Assembly (NCBI GenBank): GCA_013813075.1
Contig: JACCSI010000676.1
Location: forward strand, 1 to 5,183
From: Acidobacteriota bacterium
GTDB taxonomy: Bacteria > Acidobacteriota > Vicinamibacteria > Vicinamibacterales > UBA2999
Reading direction: 5' to 3'
DNA: 5,183 nt
Each line of letters begins with the position of its first letter. The first letter of the stretch is position 1. Below the pieces are notes generated by a model that saw nothing but the letters and a program-made list of their open reading frames with translations, was not told the origin of the DNA and did not search any database. This document shows, piece after piece, positions 1 through 5,183 of the stretch. Position numbers and translations under genes: made by a program.

Positions 1-1218
1 ATCCAGCTTTGCCCCCCGGATGTAGACGTCGCTGATGCGACGCGTGTTCCTGATGTCGTCGAGTGGGTTGGCGTCGAGCACGATGAAGTCCGCGCTCTTG
101 CCGGCCGCAATCGTGCCGTGGTCCGGCAGGCGCAGGAATTCGGCGCCGTTGCGCGTCGCTGCGACAATCACCTGGTGCGCGGTCATGCCCGAAGCGACCA
201 TATCTTCCATTTCGAGATGATGACTCCAAGCGATGCCGCCGTCGGTGCCCAGTGCAATCTTGACCCCCGCGGCATTCAGTTTGGCGAGGCTGCGAGCCTG
301 GATGCCAAACGACTGCTGTGCCGCCGGGCGATCGGTGGCAGCGGCCTGAAGCTTTTTCAAGGTGTCGGGCGCGACCGAGTCGGCCAGCCAGCTCATGTCG
401 GTGGCGACACCGCGATCGGGTAGGTTTGGCACCAGCACAAAATCGGGTCGGGCCTTGATCAGCGCCATCAGCTCATCGTCCACCTCCTTGTCGCGCACGC
501 CGTGCGCGAATGCATCAACGCCCGCCTTGAGCAAACCCTTCGCATCGTCCAGGTAGTACACGTGCACCGTGACGCGCTGCTTGAGCGTATGCGCTTCGTC
601 GATGACCGCCCCATACAGCTCGGGCGTGAGTTTCTTGTACTTGCCGTTCCGGTCGTCCACCCAGATCTTGATGAAGTCAACTTTGCGCGCCGCAAGTTCC
701 TGCACCGCCTTGCGCGCCTCCGCCTCCGTCGAGACCCAGTACGGCACCTCGCTCCGGCCGGGCTCGGGCATCGTGATTCCGCGGCCCGCAGTCAGCAGCC
801 TCGCGGCGTTTGGCAACCGTTCGTCGCGCAGCATGAAGGCAAAATCGCCCGGGTCGCTGCCCAGGCTCAAGACCACGCTGACGCCGAATGCCGCTTTCTG
901 TTCGAGCAGCGCCACGACCGCTTCTCGCGTCTCGCCCATGTGCGTGTGGGTATCGATGATCGCAGGCATGACGGTTTTCCCCGCCAGGGTGACGCGCGTC
1001 GCTCCTGCAGGCACCCGCAGTTGCCCGGCGGGGCCGGCCTGGGTGACACGCGCGCCCTCGACGATGAAGGCCGCGTTTTCGATCGGGGCGCTGCCGTCGC
1101 CGACGATGAGGCGGGCGCCTTCGTAAACCGTCACGGCGGACTGCGCCGCGAGCGGGCCGGTGACAAAGATCGTCGTCGCAGTGACGAGAGCGCAGAGAAA
1201 CGAGACAAAGCGTGTCAT
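1..1218 (-). CDS. Secreted metal-dependent amidohydrolase (imidazolonepropionase/prolidase-like), C-terminus cut by window edge
   Basis: Reading the minus strand from ATG at 1218 gives 406 codons open to position 1, so the C-terminus is missing. Residues 1-25 look like a signal peptide: a short Arg-containing start, a hydrophobic stretch, then LAA before Gln26, implying export to the periplasm or outside. The metal-site residues of the amidohydrolase superfamily occur in order: HTH at 91-93 (in DTHTHMG), K184 in DFIKIW (candidate carboxylated lysine), H219 (TVHVYY), H239 (FAHG) and D326 (LGTDGG). The C-terminal part, GTIAAGKSADFIVLDANP near 368-385, is the usual return to the small beta-sandwich domain, so probably only a short tail is missing. 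The family hydrolyses C-N bonds in cyclic amides or dipeptides; members with the Lys include Xaa-Arg/Xaa-Lys dipeptidases. The exact substrate cannot be read from sequence. It lies 19 nt downstream of the aminotransferase, probably in the same transcript. Family is sure, substrate is not. Confidence 0.93.
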   Translation of the reverse strand, partial: MTRFVSFLCALVTATTIFVTGPLAAQSAVTVYEGARLIVGDGSAPIENAAFIVEGARVTQAGPAGQLRVPAGATRVTLAGKTVMPAIIDTHTHMGETREAVVALLEQKAAFGVSVVLSLGSDPGDFAFMLRDERLPNAARLLTAGRGITMPEPGRSEVPYWVSTEAEARKAVQELAARKVDFIKIWVDDRNGKYKKLTPELYGAVIDEAHTLKQRVTVHVYYLDDAKGLLKAGVDAFAHGVRDKEVDDELMALIKARPDFVLVPNLPDRGVATDMSWLADSVAPDTLKKLQAAATDRPAAQQSFGIQARSLAKLNAAGVKIALGTDGGIAWSHHLEMEDMVASGMTAHQVIVAATRNGAEFLRLPDHGTIAAGKSADFIVLDANPLDDIRNTRRISDVYIRGAKLD

Positions 1219-1227
1219 AGGTGTATG

Positions 1228-1232
1228 CCCTC
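1228..1232 (-). promoter_or_regulatory. Ribosome binding site of the amidohydrolase
   Basis: On the minus strand GAGGG lies 9 nt before the ATG at 1218, inside the 19-nt gap after the aminotransferase TAA stop. It supports the chosen start, which also gives a clean signal peptide, and translation from a shared mRNA. Confidence 0.6.
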
Positions 1233-1237
1233 GGGAA

Positions 1238-2140
1238 TTATCGTACGACGGTGGTGGTCATCTCGTTGGCGCGGCGCCGGTAGTCACCCAGCAGATTCCG
1301 CGTGACCGGGCCGGGCTTGCCGTTTCCAATCGTGCGGTCGTCCACCTGCACGATCGGCATCAGCTCTTTGGTGGTGCTGGTGAAGAATGCTTCATCAGCG
1401 CCGAACAGGTCACTGTCGTTGAGGACCGCTTCTTCGACCGTGACGCCGGCGGCGGCGCCCAGTTCGAAGACGAACCCGCGCGTGATGCCGGCCAGTAGCC
1501 CCGCGTCGAGCGGCGGCGTGCGGACGACACCGTGTGTGACGATGAACAGATTGGACTGCGAGCACTCCGACAGCTCGCCCCGGTAGTTGCGGAACACGCC
1601 TTCGACCCCGCCCTTGCGCAGAGCCTGCTGCATGCACAACGCGTTATTGAGCAGATTGTTGCTCTTGATGAGCGGGTTTACCGACTGCGGGTGATTGCGG
1701 ATAACGTCGACCATGCACACCTTGACGCCATGCTGGAACTGCGACTCCGGTGTGAGCGGCAGGGGCTTGACGATAATCACGACCGACGGTATCGGCGTGG
1801 CCGCCGGGTCGTAACTGAGGTCGCCGATGCCGCGCGTGTGCAAGATGCGGACGTACGCCTCGTCGAAACCCTCGCTGCGCTTGTTCCCAAGCCCCGCCGC
1901 AGCCATGGTCTCGAGACATCGCTGCAGGAAGTCGTTGTCGGAGTCTGGCACATCAAGAAGGATCATGCCGGCCGAGGCGCGCAGTCGCTGCATGTGCCGG
2001 TCGAACAAAAACGGCTCGCCGTTGTAGGTGCGCATCGTTTCGTAGACGCCCTCGCCGTAGAGGAAGCCGTGGTCGAACACTGAAATCGCCGCGCTCGCGC
2101 CGTCCGAAATCCTGCCGTTCACGTTGACTAACACGCTCAT
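1238..2140 (-). CDS. Class IV PLP-dependent aminotransferase (branched-chain / D-amino-acid aminotransferase type)
   Basis: A 300-residue cytoplasmic protein of normal length for fold-type IV transaminases (IlvE, D-amino-acid aminotransferase, aminodeoxychorismate lyase). Visible family features are YGEGVYETMR at 28-37, FDRHMQRL at 46-53, YVRILHTRG at 96-104, the PLP-binding lysine K159 in IKSNNLLNNAL, E192 in SECSQSNLF (the conserved Glu near the cofactor ring nitrogen), GITRG at 218-222, and FTSTTKELMPIVQVDDR at 253-269 followed by GKPGPVT. These enzymes move an amino group between an amino acid and a 2-oxo acid. Branched-chain amino acid metabolism is the commonest role, but the N-terminal motifs also resemble D-amino-acid aminotransferase and substrate cannot be settled by eye. 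The ATG at 2140 is chosen because homologues begin a few residues before the NG (here VNVNGRISDG). No Shine-Dalgarno sequence precedes it. The reading frame stays open upstream to 2608, but that part is antisense to nnr and resembles no protein. It is likely first gene of a two-gene operon with the amidohydrolase. Confidence 0.93.
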   Translation of the reverse strand: MSVLVNVNGRISDGASAAISVFDHGFLYGEGVYETMRTYNGEPFLFDRHMQRLRASAGMILLDVPDSDNDFLQRCLETMAAAGLGNKRSEGFDEAYVRILHTRGIGDLSYDPAATPIPSVVIIVKPLPLTPESQFQHGVKVCMVDVIRNHPQSVNPLIKSNNLLNNALCMQQALRKGGVEGVFRNYRGELSECSQSNLFIVTHGVVRTPPLDAGLLAGITRGFVFELGAAAGVTVEEAVLNDSDLFGADEAFFTSTTKELMPIVQVDDRTIGNGKPGPVTRNLLGDYRRRANEMTTTVVR

Positions 2141-2148
2141 GAAAAGGG

Positions 2149-2178
2149 AGCGTACCCCGTGTGCTAGACTCCCTGCAA
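2149..2178 (-). promoter_or_regulatory. Possible promoter of the aminotransferase-amidohydrolase operon
   Basis: On the minus strand TTGCAG (2178-2173) is followed after 18 nt by TACGCT (2154-2149), a weak sigma70-like pair. It would start transcription within a few bases of the ATG at 2140, which would fit the lack of a Shine-Dalgarno sequence there. The -10 match is poor, so this is only a candidate. Some promoter must exist in this 90-bp gap because the next genes run divergently. Confidence 0.25.
2162..2170 (+). promoter_or_regulatory. Extended -10 promoter element for nnr-tsaE
   Basis: TGCTAGACT contains the extended -10 TG motif plus TAGACT (2165-2170), close to TATAAT at the key positions. 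No good -35 is seen at the matching distance, which is common for extended -10 promoters. Transcription would start near 2177, giving a leader of roughly 54 nt before nnr. It lies inside the spacer of the candidate opposing promoter for the aminotransferase. Confidence 0.4.
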
Positions 2179-2204
2179 CCGCCTCCCACCGTGGCTCGCG
2201 TGCA

Positions 2205-2223
2205 GCCGCCGCGCGCAGGCGGC
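2205..2223 (+). other. Small hairpin covering the nnr ribosome binding site
   Basis: GCCGCC (2205-2210) and GGCGGC (2218-2223) form a perfect 6-bp all-GC stem with a 7-nt loop. The right arm contains the only Shine-Dalgarno-like stretch before nnr, AGGCGG at 2217-2222, 8 nt before the ATG. The pairing is visible; any effect on translation is inference, and short GC palindromes are frequent in GC-rich DNA. Confidence 0.35.
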
Positions 2224-2230
2224 CCTCACG

Positions 2231-3808
2231 ATGAGAATTCTTACCGCCAATCAGATGCGTGAGGTCGACCGCCGCACCGTCGAAGACATCGGCATTCCTT
2301 CCCTCGTCCTCATGGAAAACGCCGGGCGCCAGGTAGTGGCGGCGATGGAATCGTTCTTTCCTGATCTGACCGATCGACGGGTCGCGGTCCTCAGCGGCAA
2401 AGGCAACAACGGCGGCGATGGATTTGTCGTCGCGCGCACACTGCACCAGCGCGGCGTGGACGTCTCGGTGTTCGTGGTCGGCCAGGTGGCCGAAATCAAG
2501 GGCGATTCCCGCATCAACATCGAGATTCTCGGCCGGCTCGGCGTCACCGTGGTCGAGATCGCCGACGAAGGGCAGTGGGAACTGCACTTTTCCGAAATCT
2601 CGGAGCACGACCTCATCGTCGACGCGCTGTTCGGCACCGGCTTGAAGGCGGCCCTTTCCGGGATCTACGAAACCGTCATCGCGGACATCAACGCGTCGGC
2701 GATTGCCGTGGTGTCAATCGATTTACCCTCGGGAATGTCGGCTGACACGCCAGACCTCATCGGCGCCTGTGTCGAAGCGACCGTGACGGTGACGCTCGGG
2801 GCGCCGAAGTTGCCGCTGATCCTGCCGCCGGCCGAGGAGAAAGCCGGCGAAGTCGTCATTGCCGACATCGGCATCCCTGGCGGCATCATCGACAGCGTTG
2901 AAGGCTCGCGCGTCGAGTTGCTGACGCGGGACCAGATGCGTCCGCTCATCACGCCGCGTGCTGCGGATGTGCACAAGGGCGACTTCGGTCGGGTGCTCAT
3001 CGTCGCGGGGTCGCGCGGCAAGACCGGCGCCGCGATTCTTGCTGCACAGGGCGCGCTCAAGTCGGGGGCGGGGTTGGTAACGGTCGCGGCACCACGTGGG
3101 TCGATGCCGATGCTGGCGTCCTATTCGCCGGAGTACATGACCGAAGCCCTCGACGAGACGATCGACGGCACTGTAGATTTTGCCGCCGCCGAGACGGTAC
3201 TCAGCTTCAATGCTGATGTCATCGCGGTCGGTCCCGGACTCGGGCGCGGGCAGGGCGTGGCCACGTTCGTGCGCGAACTGCTCGAGAGCAGCGAGTTGCC
3301 GATCGTCCTCGATGCGGATGCCTTGAATGCCGTCGCGGACGAACCTGCGGCGTTGGTCGGACGCGAAGGGCGGGACGTCATCATCACGCCACACCCTGGA
3401 GAGATGGCGCGGCTGGTCGGTGGCACGGTGGACGATGTGCAGGCGAATCGACTCGGCATCGCGCGCGACTTTGCCCAGTCGCACAAGGTGTATGTCGTCC
3501 TCAAGGGCTACCGGACGATCATTGCCACGCCCGACGGAAAGATCTTCGTCAACCCCACCGGGAGTCCCGGGATGGCGACCGGCGGTACCGGCGATGTGCT
3601 GGCGGGGATGCTGGCGGCGTGGCTGGCGCAACTGCTGGATGCCGAAGCAGCGTGTCGCCTGGCGGTATACCTGCACGGCGCCGCGGGTGAGCTTGCCGAC
3701 GCCGATCAAGGCGAGGTTTCGATGACCGCGGGCGATCTCGCCGATCACATCAGCGATGCCATTCTCGAGCTCACGGCACGTAAGCGGGTCGTCCAGAAGC
3801 CAGAGTGA
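2231..3808 (+). CDS. nnr: Bifunctional NAD(P)H-hydrate epimerase / ADP-dependent NAD(P)H-hydrate dehydratase
   Basis: A 525-residue fused two-domain protein, the usual bacterial Nnr (YjeF) length and order. It repairs hydrated NADH and NADPH: the N-terminal domain interconverts R and S forms of NAD(P)HX, and the C-terminal domain dehydrates the S form using ADP. The YjeF_N epimerase spans about 1-220: ANQMREVD at 6-13, LMENAG at 27-32, GNNGGDGF at 58-65, VDALFGTG at 130-137 and SIDLPSGMSADT at 162-173. The ribokinase-like dehydratase spans about 230-515: HKGDFGRVLIVAGS at 248-261, KSGAGLVTVAAP at 277-288, VGPGLGRG at 333-340, LDADALN at 360-366, TPHPGEM at 386-392, VLKGYRTII at 423-431, and PGMATGGTGDVLAG at 446-459 with the probable catalytic D455. 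No key motif is missing, so both activities should be present. The ATG at 2231 gives the conserved N-terminus; its ribosome binding site (AGGCGG, 8 nt away) is weak. The stop overlaps the tsaE start by 4 nt, so the two are co-transcribed and probably translationally coupled. Confidence 0.97.
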   Translation: MRILTANQMREVDRRTVEDIGIPSLVLMENAGRQVVAAMESFFPDLTDRRVAVLSGKGNNGGDGFVVARTLHQRGVDVSVFVVGQVAEIKGDSRINIEILGRLGVTVVEIADEGQWELHFSEISEHDLIVDALFGTGLKAALSGIYETVIADINASAIAVVSIDLPSGMSADTPDLIGACVEATVTVTLGAPKLPLILPPAEEKAGEVVIADIGIPGGIIDSVEGSRVELLTRDQMRPLITPRAADVHKGDFGRVLIVAGSRGKTGAAILAAQGALKSGAGLVTVAAPRGSMPMLASYSPEYMTEALDETIDGTVDFAAAETVLSFNADVIAVGPGLGRGQGVATFVRELLESSELPIVLDADALNAVADEPAALVGREGRDVIITPHPGEMARLVGGTVDDVQANRLGIARDFAQSHKVYVVLKGYRTIIATPDGKIFVNPTGSPGMATGGTGDVLAGMLAAWLAQLLDAEAACRLAVYLHGAAGELADADQGEVSMTAGDLADHISDAILELTARKRVVQKPE

Positions 3809-4227
3809 TCGGCCGCACGTTGACCTCCAGCTCGGAACTCGACACGCGCGCCGTGGCGCGCACGCTCGCTGCGGACCTGACGCCCGGCACGGTCATCCTG
3901 ATTTCCGGCGATCTGGGAGCAGGGAAGACGGCGTTCGTGCGTGGCCTTGCAGAGGGGCTGGGTCTCGACCCTGCCGACGTGACGAGCCCGACCTTTACGC
4001 TCGTGCACGAATACCGGGGCGGGCGCCTGCCCCTCGTGCACGTGGACCTGTACCGACTCGAGCGCGCCGATTTTGACGAAATTGGCTTGGACTCCGATCT
4101 GGGCGCTGCCGGCGTCGTCGCGATCGAGTGGGCCGAGCGCTTGACCCGCGTCGTTGGCGGCGCGATCCGCATTCAGATGAGTGACACCGGCGGCGACGGC
4201 CGCATTATCGAGATCGACGGACGGTAA
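3805..4227 (+). CDS. tsaE: tRNA t6A threonylcarbamoyladenosine biosynthesis ATPase TsaE
   Basis: A 140-residue cytoplasmic P-loop ATPase, normal in size for TsaE (YjeE). It works with TsaB and TsaD, which transfer threonylcarbamoyl (made by TsaC/Sua5) to A37 of tRNAs reading ANN codons, and is needed for enzyme turnover. The P-loop GDLGAGKT is at 35-42, followed by TSPTFTLVHEY at 60-70, HVDLYRLE at 79-86, DEIGLDSDL at 91-99 and VVAIEWAERL at 104-113, all characteristic of the family. The start is GTG at 3805, in a GTGA overlap with the nnr stop; this fits the family's N-terminus and implies coupled translation. No ATG occurs earlier in the domain, and a TTG at 3820 is a less likely alternative. 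nnr-tsaE adjacency, or even fusion of neighbouring functions, is common in bacteria. No tsaB, tsaC or tsaD lies in the window. No terminator follows, so read-through into the repressor gene is possible. Confidence 0.96.
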   Translation: MIGRTLTSSSELDTRAVARTLAADLTPGTVILISGDLGAGKTAFVRGLAEGLGLDPADVTSPTFTLVHEYRGGRLPLVHVDLYRLERADFDEIGLDSDLGAAGVVAIEWAERLTRVVGGAIRIQMSDTGGDGRIIEIDGR

Positions 4228-4244
4228 TCCTCTCCTATTGCAAC

Positions 4245-4273
4245 TTGCTATTTTTATAACAAACAGTTATAAA
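4245..4273 (+). promoter_or_regulatory. Sigma70-like promoter of the BlaI-family repressor operon
   Basis: TTGCTA (4245-4250) and TATAAA (4268-4273) are separated by 17 nt, a near-ideal arrangement in a markedly AT-rich stretch between GC-rich genes. A start about 7 nt beyond the -10 falls at or next to the A of the ATG at 4280. No Shine-Dalgarno sequence precedes that ATG, so the mRNA may be leaderless or nearly so. Confidence 0.6.
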
Positions 4274-4274
4274 A
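4252..4274. promoter_or_regulatory. Perfect inverted repeat, probable BlaI-family operator
   Basis: TTTTATAAC (4252-4260) and GTTATAAAA (4266-4274) are exact reverse complements with a 5-nt spacer, AAACA. The right arm contains the whole -10 hexamer, and the left arm fills most of the promoter spacer. BlaI/MecI proteins bind as dimers to dyad operators overlapping their own promoters, so autorepression is the natural reading. The half-site is not the staphylococcal TACA/TGTA type, so the link to this repressor is inferred from position. The arms are AT-rich without a following U-tract, which argues against a terminator. Confidence 0.65.
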
Positions 4275-4279
4275 CTAAC

Positions 4280-4672
4280 ATGTCAAAGCTGTGGCAGGCC
4301 ACGCTGTCGAGGCGAGAACGGCAGATCATGGACGTGCTCTACAAAGCCGGCCGTGCCACCGCGGTCGAGATCCTCAAGGCCCTGACAGGCGATCCGAGCG
4401 ACTCCACGGTCCGCACGCAGCTGCGTGTGCTCGAGGGCAAAGGGCACGTTCGCCATGAAGAAGAGGGCTTGCGCTACGTCTATATCCCGGTCGTCCCGCG
4501 ACGACTGGTGCGCAAGTCGGCTCTCAAACACGTCGTCGACACCTTCTTCGACGGATCGGCGGAGAAAGTCGTCGCGGCGTTGCTTGGCCCCGACGGCGCA
4601 CGGCTCACAGACGATGAGCTCGAGCGGATTGCCGACCTTGTTGCCCGGGCACGAGAAGAGGAGCCGAGATGA
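4280..4672 (+). CDS. BlaI/MecI-family (penicillinase repressor-like) transcriptional regulator
   Basis: A 130-residue DNA-binding protein, near the usual length of BlaI/MecI/CopY repressors. The winged-helix domain fills about residues 5-72: LSRRERQIMDVLY at 9-21, ATAVEILKAL at 26-35, PSDSTVRTQLRVLEGKGHV at 39-57 (recognition helix region) and RYVYIPVV at 65-72 (wing). The tail about 75-125, including KHVVDTFFDGSAEKVVAALL, matches the dimerisation region that BlaR1-type signalling cleaves to inactivate the repressor in the classical systems. The ATG at 4280 starts the conserved SKLWQATLSRRE segment; an in-frame extension back to 4181 runs through the promoter and inside tsaE, and is unlikely. 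The gene ends in an ATGA overlap with the M56 peptidase gene, its expected partner. It probably represses its own operon through the dyad just upstream. The regulon is unknown: such pairs in soil bacteria often lack a linked beta-lactamase. Confidence 0.95.
   Translation: MSKLWQATLSRRERQIMDVLYKAGRATAVEILKALTGDPSDSTVRTQLRVLEGKGHVRHEEEGLRYVYIPVVPRRLVRKSALKHVVDTFFDGSAEKVVAALLGPDGARLTDDELERIADLVARAREEEPR
4658..4663 (+). promoter_or_regulatory. Ribosome binding site of the M56 peptidase gene
   Basis: GAGGAG lies inside the end of the repressor gene, 5 nt before the ATG at 4669. It supports that start and coupled translation of the pair. Confidence 0.65.
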
Positions 4673-5183
4673 GCCTGCTTATCGACGCGGTGCTGAAAAG
4701 CTCTCTGGTTCTGTTACTGAGCTTTGCGGTCCTGGCATTGCTGCGGGGACAGTCGGCGTCGGTCCGGCACTGGTTTCTGGCTGTGGCACTAGGCCTGGCG
4801 GCCGCACAACCGATTCTCGGGTTGGTCGTGCCGTCGTGGGCGCTCCGCGAGTCGCCACAAGCACCCGTCCCGGTCGAAGCTGACGGCAGCGGTCCCGCTG
4901 TCTCGTTCGACATTCTGCTTCCATCACAGGGGGCACCCGACAACAGCGCTCGAGATTCGCATCGACTCGTGCTGGTCGTCTGGTTAATCGGCGCGATTCT
5001 CAATGTCGGCATACTGCTCACCGGCGTCACACGGCTCGCCTGGCTAGGGTCCCGTGCGACACCGGCGGGACGCCTCTGGCTCGACGTGGCGAAGAGCTTG
5101 CGACGCACGGTTCCGTCACGCCCTGATGTCCGTGTCGTTGTGACAGAGCACCCGGCGCTGCTTGTGACCTGGGGCGTTCTACG
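4669..5183 (+). CDS. M56/BlaR1-family membrane sensor metallopeptidase, N-terminal part only
   Basis: The first 171 residues are present; the frame is open at the window end, so the gene continues beyond it. Three hydrophobic segments are visible, about residues 5-25, 36-55 and 99-122, separated by a polar region around 60-98 rich in Pro, Ser and Asp. SASVRHWFLAVALGLA at 29-44 is the typical start of M56 proteins, and HPALLVTWGVL at 161-171 is the segment just before the peptidase domain, matching the family's P-x-TWG pattern. The HExxH zinc site would lie past the window and cannot be checked. In the classical system BlaR1 senses a beta-lactam outside the membrane and triggers loss of the BlaI repressor; here the sensed signal is unknown, as M56 proteins outside Firmicutes often have other C-terminal domains. 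The ATGA overlap with the repressor gene shows they form one operon. Confidence 0.88.
   Translation, partial: MSLLIDAVLKSSLVLLLSFAVLALLRGQSASVRHWFLAVALGLAAAQPILGLVVPSWALRESPQAPVPVEADGSGPAVSFDILLPSQGAPDNSARDSHRLVLVVWLIGAILNVGILLTGVTRLAWLGSRATPAGRLWLDVAKSLRRTVPSRPDVRVVVTEHPALLVTWGVL

Noticed and set aside
502..1305. 267-codon plus-strand open frame
   Set aside because: It lies antisense to the amidohydrolase, which carries all expected catalytic motifs; the translation is rich in Arg and His and matches no family, typical of GC-rich shadow frames.
2141..2608. N-terminal extension of the aminotransferase frame to give 456 residues
   Set aside because: The extra 156 residues are antisense to nnr, show no family similarity, and homologues start near the ATG at 2140.
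2723..3748. 341-codon minus-strand open frame
   Set aside because: It is fully antisense to nnr and its Arg/His/Asp-rich translation has no recognisable motif.
4252..4274. Inverted repeat as a terminator for nnr-tsaE
   Set aside because: The stem is almost all A-T and has no U-tract after it, and it coincides with a good promoter, so an operator is the better reading.
4181..4279. Upstream extension of the repressor to an ATG inside tsaE
   Set aside because: It would translate through the promoter and operator, and the added residues are not part of the BlaI family; the ATG at 4280 starts at the conserved domain.
4605..5108. 167-codon minus-strand open frame
   Set aside because: It is antisense to the end of the repressor and the M56 gene, Ser/Arg/Thr-rich and without motifs; the plus-strand genes explain the region.
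1..5183. Mobile element, CRISPR array, tRNA or rRNA
   Set aside because: No tandem or spaced repeats, transposase motifs, attachment-site repeats or tRNA-like clover-leaf were seen on either strand.

Overview
The window is GC-rich bacterial DNA. It holds six protein genes, the two outermost cut by the window edges. No RNA gene, mobile element, CRISPR array or long repeat was seen. The mix suggests a Gram-negative, high-GC soil-type bacterium, most likely Acidobacteriota (Vicinamibacteria-like) or a relative. The clues are an exported amidohydrolase with a signal peptide ending in Ala-Ala-Gln and a BlaI/M56 pair of the kind common in that phylum. This placement is inference from protein style, not from a marker gene.

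Left arm, minus strand (2140 down to 1): a class IV PLP aminotransferase (BCAT/D-amino-acid aminotransferase type) is followed after 19 nt by a secreted metal-dependent amidohydrolase whose C-terminus lies beyond position 1. The tight spacing and a good ribosome binding site between them suggest one transcript. A 90-bp intergenic region (2141-2230) separates this arm from the plus-strand genes and must carry divergent promoters; a plausible extended -10 for the right arm lies there.

Right arm, plus strand (2231 to 4227): nnr, the fused NAD(P)HX epimerase/dehydratase that repairs damaged NAD(P)H, overlaps tsaE by 4 nt. tsaE encodes the ATPase of tRNA t6A synthesis. This is a housekeeping metabolite-repair and tRNA-modification operon.

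Right end, plus strand (4228 to 5183): a 52-bp AT-rich gap carries a perfect 9-bp inverted repeat lying over a good sigma70-like promoter. The promoter predicts a transcript beginning at or next to the ATG of a BlaI/MecI-family repressor. The repressor overlaps by 4 nt (ATGA) a membrane M56/BlaR1-type sensor peptidase, truncated by the window end. Together they look like an autoregulated sensor-protease/repressor module; no beta-lactamase gene is visible here.

Most of the window is ordinary. The points most worth a second look are the blaI operator/leaderless promoter architecture, the crowded divergent intergenic region, and the pairing of aminotransferase with exported amidohydrolase. I did not find a convincing novel system.
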